From NCBI RefSeq assembly GCF_902388705.1, contig NZ_CABMQJ010000001.1:1-64000 (forward strand): DNA of 64,000 nucleotides. Reading direction: 5' to 3'. Source of the stretch: an uncultured Alistipes sp. GTDB taxonomy: Bacteria; Bacteroidota; Bacteroidia; Bacteroidales; Rikenellaceae. A program made the position numbers and the translations under genes. The notes beneath the pieces are model-generated. The model did no database searches. It had not been told where the DNA came from and saw only the letters and a program-made list of their open reading frames with translations. Below, piece by piece: positions 43,563 through 51,691 of this stretch. Position 1 is the first letter of the stretch; every line of letters starts with the position of its first letter.

Positions 43563-44885
43563 TCAGCGCCGTCCGGGCATTTTCGGCATCTTCATGTTGC
43601 CTCCGGCCACGGCTTTCATCATCTTGCGGGTGTCATCGAACTGCTTCATCAGGCGGTTCACATCGGCCATCGTCGTGCCGCTGCCCTTGGCGATGCGCTC
43701 GCGCCGGCGGGCGTTGATGATTTCGGGATGTTCGCGCTCGGCGGGGGTCATCGACGAGATGATTGCCTCGGTTTGCTTGAATACGTCGTCGGGAATGTCC
43801 ACGTTTTTGAGCATTTTGCCCATGCCGGGAAGCATCGAAGCCAAATCCTTGAGGTTGCCCATCTTCTTGATTTGCTGGATTTGCCCGATGAAGTCGTTGA
43901 AATTGAACTGGTTCTTGACGAGTTTCTTTTTCAGGCGGCGGGCCTCCTCCTCGTCGAACTGCTCCTGCGCACGTTCCACGAGCGATACGACGTCGCCCAT
44001 GCCGAGGATACGGTCGGCCATACGCTCGGGGTGGAATACCTGCAGGGCATCCATCTTCTCGCCGCTCGAAATGAATTTCAACGGTTTGTCGACTACCGAA
44101 CGAATCGAGATTGCTGCACCGCCGCGGGTGTCGCCGTCGAGTTTAGTCAGCACCACGCCGTCGAAGTCGAGGCGGTCGTTGAACTCCTTGGCGGTGTTCA
44201 CGGCGTCCTGACCCGTCATGGCGTCGACCACGAAGAGCGTTTCCGACGGTTTCACGGCTGCTTTGATGGCCGTTATCTCCTGCATCATCGCCTCGTCGAC
44301 GGCCAGGCGTCCGGCCGTGTCGACGATTACGACGTTGAATGCGTGCTGGCGTGCGTATTTGATGGCGTTTTCGGCGATTTGCACGGGGTTTTTGTTGCCC
44401 TCCTCGGTGTATACCTCCACACCGATTTGTCCGCCGAGCACTTTCAGCTGGTCGATGGCTGCGGGACGGTATACGTCGCCTGCCACGAGCAGTACCTGGC
44501 GGCCTTTCTTGCTCTTGATGAACGATGCGAGTTTGCCCGAGAACGTGGTCTTACCCGAGCCTTGCAGACCTGCGATAAGGACTACGGCCGGGTTGCCGTC
44601 GAGTTTGACCTCCTCCGCCGTGCCGCCCATCAGCAGGGCCAGCTCGTCGCGCACGATTTTGGTCATCATCTGGCCGGGTTTCACGGCCTTCAGCACGTCC
44701 TGACCGAGCGCTTTCTGCTTCACCTCGTCGGTGAACGATTTGGCTACCTTATAGTTGACGTCGGCGTCGATCAGCGCGCGGCGAATCTCCTTGAGCGTTT
44801 CCGCGATGTTGATTTCGGTGATGCGCCCCTCGCCCTTGAGGATTTTGAATGACCGTTCGAGCTTGTCGGTTAAGTTTTCAAACAT
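43563..44885 (-). CDS. ffh: Signal recognition particle GTPase Ffh
   Basis: A 440-residue protein with N, G and M domains. G-domain motifs are GLQGSGKTTFSGKLA, DTAGRLAVDE and TKLDGDTRGGAA. The Met-rich M domain holds LPGMGKMLKNVD and the RNA-binding RRRERIAKGSGTTMADVNRLMKQFDD. It binds the SRP RNA encoded at 9018-9120 and delivers nascent membrane proteins to FtsY. MFENLTDKLERSF at 44885 is the normal N-terminus; the longer frame to 45116 crosses the promoter. Confidence 0.97.
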   Translation of the reverse strand: MFENLTDKLERSFKILKGEGRITEINIAETLKEIRRALIDADVNYKVAKSFTDEVKQKALGQDVLKAVKPGQMMTKIVRDELALLMGGTAEEVKLDGNPAVVLIAGLQGSGKTTFSGKLASFIKSKKGRQVLLVAGDVYRPAAIDQLKVLGGQIGVEVYTEEGNKNPVQIAENAIKYARQHAFNVVIVDTAGRLAVDEAMMQEITAIKAAVKPSETLFVVDAMTGQDAVNTAKEFNDRLDFDGVVLTKLDGDTRGGAAISIRSVVDKPLKFISSGEKMDALQVFHPERMADRILGMGDVVSLVERAQEQFDEEEARRLKKKLVKNQFNFNDFIGQIQQIKKMGNLKDLASMLPGMGKMLKNVDIPDDVFKQTEAIISSMTPAEREHPEIINARRRERIAKGSGTTMADVNRLMKQFDDTRKMMKAVAGGNMKMPKMPGRR

Positions 44886-44905
44886 AGTCTGCGAAATTTT
44901 GCCCA

Positions 44906-44913
44906 CAAAGATA
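44906..44913 (-). promoter_or_regulatory. -7 box for ffh
   Basis: TATCTTTG on the minus strand, 20 bases upstream of the ATG at 44885. Confidence 0.6.
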
Positions 44914-45016
44914 ACGAATAATTCACAAAGAGCAAAGGCTGCGGCGATTTTCGGGGCGCTTGCCGGCGGTGCCTGCACTTTTCTGCCCGGATGTTTGGCG
45001 GTGCGGCTTATTATGC

Positions 45017-45024
45017 TACCTTTG
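45017..45024 (+). promoter_or_regulatory. -7 box for the barrel protein gene
   Basis: TACCTTTG, 24 bases before the ATG at 45049. Confidence 0.6.
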
Positions 45025-45048
45025 TATTCGGAAGCAAAACGGCAGATT

Positions 45049-45699
45049 ATGGGAAAAACGACTTTTGCGGCCATCCTCGCGCTTCTGTATTGCGTCAGCG
45101 GGGCAGCCCAGAACATGAACGAATGGCAGCCCCCGAAAGGCCTGCCTTACGGTAACGAAATCGGGCTGCGCTACAGCGCGCACCTTTTCATGGGCGACGG
45201 CCGCGCCCCCGAATTCGAGGCGTTCAGTATAGACTACGCCCGTTACAACTATTACAACATCGGTTTCCGCACGGGACTGAACGTATTCCTCGACGACGAG
45301 ATTTGCGACTATTATTCGATTCCGATGCTCTTTACCTGGCGGACGGGACGCATTCGCGGTCTGGTCTTTCCGGGCGATGGGGAGGCCGGGTCGTGGGTTG
45401 CGGCGGCGCTGCTGTCCGTCATACCCAAGCAGTTCGAGGTGCATACGGGATTTACGCCCGGCATGATGTTCGGCCCGTTGAGCCGCGAGCCTTTTTCCGG
45501 AAACTTCCTCGCCAAACACCGGTTCAGCTGCACCTACGACCTGGGCGTGCGGCTGATTATTCCCCTCTGGCGCTTCAACCTGTACGGCGACTTTACCTAC
45601 CACTGTTACCTGACCGATAATTTCAGGCTCGTATACGAGGGCTACAACCCGAGGCGTTCCTACATGGAACTGGGCGTCGGCCTGTCGTTCAACTTCTGA
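45049..45699 (+). CDS. Small outer membrane beta-barrel-like protein
   Basis: A 216-residue protein with a signal peptide (TTFAAILALLYCVSGAAQ) and alternating strands rich in Tyr and Phe (EIGLRYSAHLFMGDGRAP, YNYYNIGFRTGLNVFLDDE, KHRFSCTYDLGVRLIIPLWRFNLYGDFTYH). It ends MELGVGLSFNF with a terminal Phe, the barrel-assembly signal. No named family is recognised. It is transcribed alone. Confidence 0.75.
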   Translation: MGKTTFAAILALLYCVSGAAQNMNEWQPPKGLPYGNEIGLRYSAHLFMGDGRAPEFEAFSIDYARYNYYNIGFRTGLNVFLDDEICDYYSIPMLFTWRTGRIRGLVFPGDGEAGSWVAAALLSVIPKQFEVHTGFTPGMMFGPLSREPFSGNFLAKHRFSCTYDLGVRLIIPLWRFNLYGDFTYHCYLTDNFRLVYEGYNPRRSYMELGVGLSFNF

Positions 45700-45877
45700 A
45701 AAGGGTGCCTGCCGGAGTGTGCCGCCTGCGTTACGAAGAGAAGCGGCACAGGTAGGGCTGCGCGGGAAAACGGGGTTGCCGCAGCGACCCGGCTCGGGCC
45801 TTGTCCGCCTGTTTCCCCTTTTCAGAGGAGGGGGGCCCTATGAAACCGTCGGGCGGCCGGGAGCAAACTTGTCGTGC

Positions 45878-46453
45878 CTACCGCAGCAGTCCGGCTTCGT
45901 AATAAATTACGATTTGCTCGATCATCCGGTCTTCGTTCTCCTTGTCGTATTCCGATTTGAGGTTCTGGCCGAAGATGCGTGACACGCCCTGCCAGAATCC
46001 TGCGACGAATCCTCCGCGGAACTCCTTGAGCACCTCGTATGCCGTGTATTCCGTTTCCCGGTCAATGAGTTTGAGCAGCACTTTGCCCTGTGTGCGGGTC
46101 ATGCGCTTCAGTACGGGCGTATATTCGTCCTTGATTTGGTGATAAACCTGTTTGATGTAGGCTTTCTGGGCTTTTTTTGTCGGCAGGCGGCATAGCTCTT
46201 CCTCCATGGCGGCCATTTTGGCTTTGGCGATTTGGGCGATGGGGTAGACCTTTTTCACGGCGTCGACCAGCTTCCGGTACCGGCGCAGGTCTACCGGGCG
46301 GCTGAACACGTAGACGGGCAGGATGTGCACCAGAGGTATCGAATCGCCCTTTTCGACGCTCCACTCCTGATGCCAGTAGCCGCGGCCGCCCTGCGCCTGC
46401 GCCGCCGAAAGGGCGGCGAACAACGTCAGCAGGAGTAGAAACCATCTTTTCAT
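45878..46453 (-). CDS. DUF4294 exported protein
   Basis: A 191-residue protein with a signal peptide (FLLLLTLFAALSAAQAQG) and the conserved DUF4294 run VYVFSRPVDLRRYRKLVDAVKKVYPIA plus LIDRETEYTAYEVLKEFRGGFVAGFWQGVSRIFGQNLKSEYD. The family is restricted to Bacteroidota and has no known role; it is predicted periplasmic. Confidence 0.85.
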   Translation of the reverse strand: MKRWFLLLLTLFAALSAAQAQGGRGYWHQEWSVEKGDSIPLVHILPVYVFSRPVDLRRYRKLVDAVKKVYPIAQIAKAKMAAMEEELCRLPTKKAQKAYIKQVYHQIKDEYTPVLKRMTRTQGKVLLKLIDRETEYTAYEVLKEFRGGFVAGFWQGVSRIFGQNLKSEYDKENEDRMIEQIVIYYEAGLLR

Positions 46454-46469
46454 GTCTGCGAAAAATCGT

Positions 46470-46477
46470 TATCTTTG
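46470..46477 (+). promoter_or_regulatory. -7 box upstream of the thioesterase/VanW pair
   Basis: TATCTTTG. A 15-codon frame (MDKLQPAGRDSAESG) begins three bases later, and the thioesterase starts 128 bases later, so this may drive the pair with a leader that includes a short frame. Confidence 0.4.
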
Positions 46478-46605
46478 TCCATGGATAAACTGCAGCCGGC
46501 AGGGCGCGATTCAGCCGAATCCGGGTAACCGGGCGGGCGTTCGCTCCTCCCTCCGCTGCAAAAGTAATTATTTGTGGGATAAACGTAACACGTAAAAGGG
46601 ATATT

Positions 46606-46980
46606 ATGCTGGAAAAAGGATTGTCGTCCCAGAGCAGGACGACGGTAACGAACGACAATACGGCCCTTGCGCTGGGCTCGGGCGACCTGCCCGTTTTCGC
46701 AACCCCCTCGATGGTGGCCCTGATGGAAAACGCCGCGATGACGGCCGTGGCCGCGGCCCTGCCCGGCGGTTCGACGACCGTGGGTGCCGAAATGAATGTC
46801 ACGCATATCAAACCCTCGGGTTTGGGTGCCGAAATTACGGCTACGGCCGTACTGACCGGGGTAGAGGGGCGCAAACTGACATTCAACGTCGGTGCGCGCG
46901 ACGCCGAGGGGATGATTGGCGAGGGCGTCCACGTCCGCTACGTCGTGGAGCGCGAAAAATTCATGGCGAAAATTCGCTGA
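46606..46980 (+). CDS. Fluoroacetyl-CoA-thioesterase-like hot-dog protein
   Basis: A 124-residue single hot-dog fold. FATPSMVALMENAAMTAVAAALPGGSTTVGAEMNVTHIKPSGLG matches the FlK-like thioesterase family, with Thr and Glu in the active-site positions and the later conserved His in GEGVHVRYVV. These cleave short acyl-CoA thioesters; the natural substrate here is unknown. VanW-like gene starts two bases after its stop. Confidence 0.85.
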   Translation: MLEKGLSSQSRTTVTNDNTALALGSGDLPVFATPSMVALMENAAMTAVAAALPGGSTTVGAEMNVTHIKPSGLGAEITATAVLTGVEGRKLTFNVGARDAEGMIGEGVHVRYVVEREKFMAKIR

Positions 46981-46982
46981 CC

Positions 46983-47828
46983 ATGGAGCAGGGAATGCCC
47001 CGTCCGCAGCACCGCTCGCCATTGCGCCTGTGGTGCGGCCGCGTCTGGTATACCTGCCTGCGTTACGGGCTGTGGTATTTCGGGGGACTGCGCTTTGCAC
47101 GGAAATCTTCCGCGCCGGCTTGTCCCCATTCGCATTTCCGACACCGCACACCGCTGCTGCGCAAGCTGAAAGACGTCGATATGCAGTACCAGTACAACAA
47201 AATCACGAACCTCAAACTGGCGGCTGCACGCCTCGACGGCATTGTCCTGCGTCCGGGCGAAACGTTCAGCTACTGGCGGCTGATCGGCCGGCCGACGCGG
47301 CGCAAAGGGTATCTGGACGGAATCGTCCTGTTCTGCGGCACGTTTCGCCCCGGTGTCGGCGGCGGACTGTGCCAGATGTCGAACCTGATTTTCTGGATGA
47401 CGCTCCATACGCCCCTGACGGTCGTCGAGCGTTACCGCCATTCGTACGACGTCTTTCCCGACTCGGGCCGTACGCAGCCTTTCGGCAGCGGCGCTACTTG
47501 CGTCTATCCCTACCGCGACCTGATGATTCGCAACGACACGCAGACGACGTTCCGGCTGCATGTCACCGTGGGCGAGGAGTTCCTCGAGGGTGAGTGGCGG
47601 GCCGACAGGCGTCCCGAATACACATACCGTGTTGTCGAGAAAGACCATTGTATGAAAAGCGAATTCTGGGGCGGGTACAGCCGTCATAATACGCTTTACC
47701 GCGAGGTGTACGACACCGGGGGCCGGTGTGTCGATGTGCAGTATGTTACGCGCAACGATGCGCTGATGATGTATTCGCCGTTCCTTGCCGAGAACACGCA
47801 GCGCAGAAAAGAGAACTCTGGGAACTGA
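46983..47828 (+). CDS. VanW-family protein
   Basis: A 281-residue protein with the VanW core: NLKLAAARLDGIVLRPGETFSYWRLIGRPTRRKGYLDG, GGGLCQMSNLIFWMTLHTPLTVVERYRHSYDVFPDSGRTQPFGSGATCVYPYRDLMI. VanW was named after vancomycin clusters but is common outside them and its activity is unknown. No other resistance genes are here. It starts two bases after the thioesterase stop, implying coupled expression. Confidence 0.9.
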   Translation: MEQGMPRPQHRSPLRLWCGRVWYTCLRYGLWYFGGLRFARKSSAPACPHSHFRHRTPLLRKLKDVDMQYQYNKITNLKLAAARLDGIVLRPGETFSYWRLIGRPTRRKGYLDGIVLFCGTFRPGVGGGLCQMSNLIFWMTLHTPLTVVERYRHSYDVFPDSGRTQPFGSGATCVYPYRDLMIRNDTQTTFRLHVTVGEEFLEGEWRADRRPEYTYRVVEKDHCMKSEFWGGYSRHNTLYREVYDTGGRCVDVQYVTRNDALMMYSPFLAENTQRRKENSGN

Positions 47829-47856
47829 AACGGACATCCGTTGGGCGCTATACGGT

Positions 47857-47893
47857 AACAAGGGCGGAGGCCATCGTGCCTCCGCCCTTGTTA
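47857..47893. terminator. Terminator between VanW and NhaD genes
   Basis: AACAAGGGCGGAGGC and GCCTCCGCCCTTGTT are perfect 15-base arms. Confidence 0.8.
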
Positions 47894-47931
47894 TTCGCGG
47901 GTTGATGGGGTATATTCGCGGTCGCAGCGGA

Positions 47932-49269
47932 TCAGAGCCCGATCAGCAGGTGTTCGAGGAAAATAATCAGGATGCCGGCCAGGTAGCCTGCGAACGCCAG
48001 CAGGGTAATTTTCTTGAAATACCACCCGAAGTTGATTTTCTCCAGTCCCATCGCCACGACGCCCGCTGCAGAACCGATAATCAGCAAACTGCCGCCCACG
48101 CCGGCGCAGTAGGTCAGCAGGTGCCAGAACAGGCCGTCGGCCACGAACGACTGCATATAGGCGGGATCGGCGCTCGCGGCGACTGCCGCTGCGTCCATGA
48201 TGGGGTACATGCCCATGCAGGCGGCAACCAGCGGTACGTTATCGATTACCGACGACAGTAGGCCGATAACGCCCGCGATGGTGAATACTTCGTGCACCTG
48301 TTTGTCGAGCCAGTTCGCCACATCGGTCAGCACGCCGGCGCTCTGTAAAGCCGCCACCGACATCAGGATGCCGAGGAAAAAGAGAATCGTCGGCATGTCG
48401 ATGTGTTTGAGCACTTTCGATACGCGGCACTTGATCGACTCCTCGATGCCGCGTTTGCGGTCGTAGATGATTTCCGTCAGCACCCACATCACACCCAGCG
48501 AAACCATCATGCCCATGTAGGGCGGCAGGTGGGTGATGCTCTTGAATACGGGGACGAACAACAGGCTGATGACACCCGTGACGAGAATGAATTTGCTCAG
48601 GCGGGGGCCTACGCCCTGGGGCAGTTCCGCTTCGAGTGCATTCTCGTCCACGGGGGCCGTATCCTCGTTGCGGACATAGCGGACGGCGATGGCCGTCGGA
48701 ATGATTACCGATACGATGCACGGCACGAAGAGCGTACCCATAAGCGCTGCCGAAGTGACGTTGCCCCGCATCCAGAGCATAATCGTCGTCACGTCGCCGA
48801 TGGGCGACCAGGCACCGCCGCTGTTGGCCGCAATGACAATCAGGCTGGCGTAAATCCAGCGTTCCTTCTGGTCGGCGATAATCCGCCGCAACAGCATCAC
48901 CATGATGATTGTGGTGGTCATGTTGTCCAGCGCAGCCGACATGAAGAACGTGATGATAGCCAGCAGCCACATCAGTTTGTGCTTGTTGCGTGTCTTGATG
49001 TGGTCGGTGATGACATTGAAGCCGCCGTGCGAGTCAATCAGGTCGACAATTGTCATGGCGCCGATCAGGAATACCAGTATCTCGCACGTGTCGCCCAGGT
49101 GGTCGACCATTTCGTGGCTGATGTTGGCGTCGTGGCCCCAGAGGCTGAAAATCGTCCAGATAGCGCCGCACATCAGCAGGGCGATGGCCGATTTGTCGAC
49201 CTTGACCTTATGCTCCAGTGCGATGAACGCATAGCCCACCACGAAGAGCAGGATCATTGTAAGGATCAT
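47932..49269 (-). CDS. nhaD: NhaD-type sodium/proton antiporter
   Basis: A 445-residue membrane protein of the ion transporter superfamily. It has about twelve segments and conserved intramembrane motifs: ALDNMTTTIIMVMLLRR, IVIAANSGGAWSPIGDVTTIMLW and the symmetric SSVIDNVPLVAACMGMYP with GVGGSLLIIGSAAGVVAMG. NhaD exports sodium in exchange for protons. It is transcribed alone, leftward. Confidence 0.92.
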   Translation of the reverse strand: MILTMILLFVVGYAFIALEHKVKVDKSAIALLMCGAIWTIFSLWGHDANISHEMVDHLGDTCEILVFLIGAMTIVDLIDSHGGFNVITDHIKTRNKHKLMWLLAIITFFMSAALDNMTTTIIMVMLLRRIIADQKERWIYASLIVIAANSGGAWSPIGDVTTIMLWMRGNVTSAALMGTLFVPCIVSVIIPTAIAVRYVRNEDTAPVDENALEAELPQGVGPRLSKFILVTGVISLLFVPVFKSITHLPPYMGMMVSLGVMWVLTEIIYDRKRGIEESIKCRVSKVLKHIDMPTILFFLGILMSVAALQSAGVLTDVANWLDKQVHEVFTIAGVIGLLSSVIDNVPLVAACMGMYPIMDAAAVAASADPAYMQSFVADGLFWHLLTYCAGVGGSLLIIGSAAGVVAMGLEKINFGWYFKKITLLAFAGYLAGILIIFLEHLLIGL

Positions 49270-49342
49270 ATCATATCTTTTTTAATGGTTATTTTACGTC
49301 CGGGAGCGGTTTGACTTGCCTCCGGAAATGTTTTCCGAGAAA

Positions 49343-49350
49343 CAAAAGTA
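49343..49350 (-). promoter_or_regulatory. -7 box for nhaD
   Basis: TACTTTTG on the minus strand, 73 bases before the ATG at 49269. Confidence 0.55.
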
Positions 49351-49425
49351 ATAAAATTCCCTATTGTATCCGACCTGTTCGGAGGCATTTTTCGACCTTG
49401 CAGTTGCTAATTGCGAATTTTTGCT

Positions 49426-49433
49426 TATCTTTG
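49426..49433 (+). promoter_or_regulatory. -7 box for tRNA-Gln
   Basis: TATCTTTG, 21 bases before the mature 5' end of the tRNA. Confidence 0.6.
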
Positions 49434-49454
49434 TCCCGCTTTCGAGCAACGGAT

Positions 49455-49525
49455 TGAGCTGTGGTGTAATGGTAACACAGCAGATTTTGGTTCTGTCGTT
49501 CCAGGTTCGAGTCCTGGCAGCTCAA
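49455..49525 (+). tRNA. tRNA-Gln (anticodon TTG)
   Basis: A full cloverleaf can be drawn: acceptor TGAGCTG/CAGCTCA, D arm GTGT/ACAC, anticodon arm GCAGA/TCTGT with loop TTTTGGT and anticodon TTG, and T arm CCAGG/CCTGG with TTCGAGT. CCA is not encoded. It has its own promoter and a terminator. Confidence 0.95.
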
Positions 49526-49550
49526 CTCAAACCGTATTTTGGCAATAAAT

Positions 49551-49590
49551 CACCTGTTTTCCGCTTTGAGTGCGAAACAGGTGTTTTTTT
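49551..49590 (+). terminator. Terminator of tRNA-Gln
   Basis: CACCTGTTTTCCGC pairs with GCGAAACAGGTG and is followed by seven T residues. Confidence 0.8.
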
Positions 49591-49703
49591 ATTCCCTTTG
49601 GAAGGGCGGGGATTTGCCGATAATGAAAAATGCCGCCGGTGATTTCACTGCCGAAAGCAATTATATGGCTTTTTGGCCAGTCTGTTTTACAGGCGTGATT
49701 TTC

Positions 49704-49733
49704 AAAAAGGGAACTTGCTACAAGTTCCCTTTT
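49704..49733 (-). terminator. Terminator of the small-protein cluster
   Basis: AAAGGGAACTTG and CAAGTTCCCTTT pair around three bases; reading leftward, a T run follows. Confidence 0.75.
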
Positions 49734-49766
49734 ATCCGGTATGCCGTCTGTGTCAGCCGCCGGTTA

Positions 49767-49946
49767 TTATTGCGTATCGCCGTCGCCGGGAGTTTGTTCG
49801 GCGGCCTGTGGCGTGCCCGTCCCGTCGTCCGGATTTTCCCGTCCGCAGTGTGTTGCGGCATCGAGCATTCCTGTCAGCAAGTCCATCGTTTCGCGGTTTT
49901 CCGCCTCGGCGGAACCGGTTTGCCTGTCGTTTTCTTTGGTGTCCAT
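49767..49946 (-). CDS. Small acidic hypothetical protein
   Basis: A 59-residue frame (MDTKENDRQTGSAEAENRET...) rich in Glu, Asp, Gln and Gly with a central MDLLTGMLDAATHCG helix. It starts 13 bases after the GlsB-type gene and ends before a terminator, so it is probably the last gene of that cluster. No family is recognised; it resembles the frame at 8598-8807 only in composition. Confidence 0.5.
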   Translation of the reverse strand: MDTKENDRQTGSAEAENRETMDLLTGMLDAATHCGRENPDDGTGTPQAAEQTPGDGDTQ

Positions 49947-49959
49947 GGTCGTATTCGGT

Positions 49960-50211
49960 TTAACGGATTTTCTTATGCGAGATGGCGGCGGCAATCCACA
50001 GCAGTACGACGGCGCCGATGACCGATGTCGCCAGACTGCCGAGCGTTCCCGTGGGGTTCGAGCCGAAAAACGAAAAGAGCCAGCCGCCCAGCACACCGCC
50101 GACGAGGCCGACGATAAGGTTGATGATGAGTCCCGAGCCGTTGCCCTTGACGATGAGGTTGGCAATCCATCCGGATGCCAGACCGAGCAGGAGATACCAT
50201 AGGAAATACAT
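49960..50211 (-). CDS. GlsB/YeaQ/YmgE-family stress membrane protein
   Basis: An 83-residue protein with three membrane helices and the Gly-rich signature LGLASGWIANLIVKG, LIINLIVGLVGGVLGGWLFSFFG and LGSLATSVIGAVVLLWIAAAI. The family (formerly transglycosylase-associated proteins) is linked to stress responses in several bacteria, with no defined activity. It is encoded between a TSCPD protein and a small acidic protein. Confidence 0.9.
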   Translation of the reverse strand: MYFLWYLLLGLASGWIANLIVKGNGSGLIINLIVGLVGGVLGGWLFSFFGSNPTGTLGSLATSVIGAVVLLWIAAAISHKKIR

Positions 50212-50270
50212 AGTTTGCTGTTTTGATCTTACGGCAGTCCCTATGCAAAATTCGTTCCCTGTTGTTGCAG

Positions 50271-50519
50271 TCAGTATGCCTTTTTCAAAGCCCGGGCCAG
50301 CTGGTCGGGACACGAGGTGCCTTTGCCGCGGCAGTCGATTCCCGCGAGCCGTGCGGCGGCGTCCGATGCCTTCATGCCGCGTACGAGCGCCGCAATGCCC
50401 TGTGTGTTGCCGTGGCAGCCGCCCGTGAAAGTCACGTTGCGGATGATTCCGTCTTCCAGTTCGATGTCGATTTGCCGGGAGCAGGTGCCGGTCGTGGGGT
50501 AGGATATGTGTTGTGTCAT
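50271..50519 (-). CDS. TSCPD-domain protein (TIGR03905-type)
   Basis: An 82-residue protein that is a single TSCPD domain: ISYPTTGTCSRQIDIELEDGIIRNVTFTGGCHGNTQGIAALVRG, ending GIDCRGKGTSCPDQLARAL, from which the domain is named. The domain also ends class II ribonucleotide reductases, where it may bind metal or nucleotide. The role of the free form is unknown. A -7 box lies 26 bases upstream. Confidence 0.9.
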   Translation of the reverse strand: MTQHISYPTTGTCSRQIDIELEDGIIRNVTFTGGCHGNTQGIAALVRGMKASDAAARLAGIDCRGKGTSCPDQLARALKKAY

Positions 50520-50544
50520 GGGTGTGCACTTTTGTTTCCGGCTG

Positions 50545-50552
50545 CAAATATA
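50545..50552 (-). promoter_or_regulatory. -7 box for the TSCPD gene
   Basis: TATATTTG on the minus strand, 25 bases upstream of the ATG at 50519. Confidence 0.6.
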
Positions 50553-50745
50553 GCGATAAACGCCGAATTGTGTACATACCCGGACGGTTTGGGCCGCAGT
50601 CCGTGGCGTTAGGGACGTGGCGGCGGGTTTGCAGGAGCGCTCCGGGCCTTATTTACCGGATTGCGGAGCCGTGTATTCCGTTGGGAAACAGGCATAAAAA
50701 AACACTGCCGAGAAAGGGGTAATTCGTAAGAGGCGCTTAAAAATT

Positions 50746-50754
50746 CCCCCCCCC
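50746..50754. repeat. Nine-base C/G homopolymer in the intergenic region
   Basis: Nine C on the plus strand, about 50 bases downstream (leftward) of the orphan promoter at 50802. Confidence 0.95.
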
Positions 50755-50833
50755 TCGACAATGTTGTTGGGATTGTGTCCGGATTGCTCCGATTACAATA
50801 ACAAATATAACTATAAATTTTGAACGGGCAAAC

Positions 50834-50861
50834 AAAAAAGCTGCAAATTTTGCAGCTTTTT
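50834..50861 (-). terminator. Terminator of the nusB-DUF1573-yajC run
   Basis: AAAAAGCTGCAAA and TTTGCAGCTTTTT pair around one base; the T run reads leftward after yajC. Confidence 0.8.
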
Positions 50862-50877
50862 ATTTTTTGCTCCGGGT

Positions 50878-51198
50878 TTACTGGCGCTGGAGGTCGCTGT
50901 TGTCGGCTACTACCATGTTTTTGTCGATGCGCAGCGTGACGTTGCCGTCGACCTCGATCAGCAGGGTCGTATCCTTGATCTCCTTTACCGTGCCGTAGAT
51001 GCCCCCTGCGGTGATAATCTTGTCACCCTTTTTCAGCCCCTCGCGGAACGTCTGCATCTGCTTGCGGCGCTTGGCCTCGGGCCGCCACATGAAAAGCCAT
51101 AATACCAGCACCATGAGGCCGATCATAATGATGAAACTGTATTGCTGCATGAAACCCGGCTGGGGTTCTACGGGCGGTACCTGAAGAAAATTGATCAT
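50878..51198 (-). CDS. yajC: Preprotein translocase accessory subunit YajC
   Basis: A 106-residue protein with one membrane helix (YSFIIMIGLMVLVLWLFMW) and the conserved cytoplasmic part RPEAKRRKQMQTFREGLKKGDKIITAGGIYGTVKEI. YajC associates with SecDF at the translocon. It follows nusB and a DUF1573 gene, a standard Bacteroidota order, but also has a -7 box of its own. Confidence 0.95.
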   Translation of the reverse strand: MINFLQVPPVEPQPGFMQQYSFIIMIGLMVLVLWLFMWRPEAKRRKQMQTFREGLKKGDKIITAGGIYGTVKEIKDTTLLIEVDGNVTLRIDKNMVVADNSDLQRQ

Positions 51199-51237
51199 AC
51201 GTCGTTATGTTTTAAGTGTTTGTTTCAGTTAACGGAA

Positions 51238-51245
51238 CAAATATA
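51238..51245 (-). promoter_or_regulatory. -7 box for yajC
   Basis: TATATTTG on the minus strand, 39 bases upstream of the ATG at 51198. Confidence 0.55.
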
Positions 51246-51271
51246 CGAAATATTGTCGAATGCGCAAATGT

Positions 51272-51685
51272 TTATTCCACTTCGGCTTCGACGAACAGCC
51301 GCAGGGGTTTTCGGGCGCCGGCGAAAGTGATGTCCAGCGTCTTGAGCTGCCATCCCCGCTCGCCCCGGGTGTCGAAGGTCAGCGTCATCTGCTGCGCCTC
51401 GCCCGGTTTAATCGGCTGATTTACATATTCGAGCGTCGTGCATCCGCAGCTGCGCTCGTATTTCGTAACGGCGACGGGCCGCACGGCATCGTTTGCCAGC
51501 CACAGCCGGAGTACGGCGGTTTCGCCCGAATGCAGGCGACCGAAACGCACGGTGTCCGTGCCTCCCGTGTCGAGAATCGTGTCCGTGAGGGTGATGATAC
51601 GGCCTTTGTGTTCGGTTTTATGCTGCCGGGCACCGCACGCGGCGAGCGACAGGGCCAGCAACAGGAATACCGCCGCGCGCACCAT
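51272..51685 (-). CDS. DUF1573 lipoprotein
   Basis: A 137-residue lipoprotein (LLALSLAACGA, Cys17) with one DUF1573 Ig-like domain: TVRFGRLHSGETAVLRLWLANDAVRPVAVTKYERSCGCTTLEYVNQPIKPGEAQQMTLTFDTRG. The SCGCT motif is a family hallmark. The gene starts six bases after the nusB stop, and yajC follows. Its role in the envelope is unknown. Confidence 0.9.
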   Translation of the reverse strand: MVRAAVFLLLALSLAACGARQHKTEHKGRIITLTDTILDTGGTDTVRFGRLHSGETAVLRLWLANDAVRPVAVTKYERSCGCTTLEYVNQPIKPGEAQQMTLTFDTRGERGWQLKTLDITFAGARKPLRLFVEAEVE

Positions 51686-51691
51686 CGTGTT

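Larger units (their letters stand above)
50520..50877. other. Intergenic region with two leftward promoters and a nine-base C tract
   Basis: This 358-base stretch contains the -7 box for the TSCPD gene (50545-50552), a second leftward -7 box TATATTTG (50802-50809), a nine-base C run, a seven-A run (T run on the minus strand) at 50696-50702 and the yajC terminator. The second promoter has no gene of its own, so a small RNA of about 100 bases is possible. Confidence 0.5.

Noticed and set aside
46481..46528. A 15-codon frame three bases after a -7 box
   Set aside because: Transcription would probably start inside it, so a leader peptide is unlikely.
46983..47828. Vancomycin resistance from the VanW-family gene
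   Set aside because: No vanH, vanA, vanX or regulator genes are nearby, and VanW-like proteins are common in bacteria without resistance.
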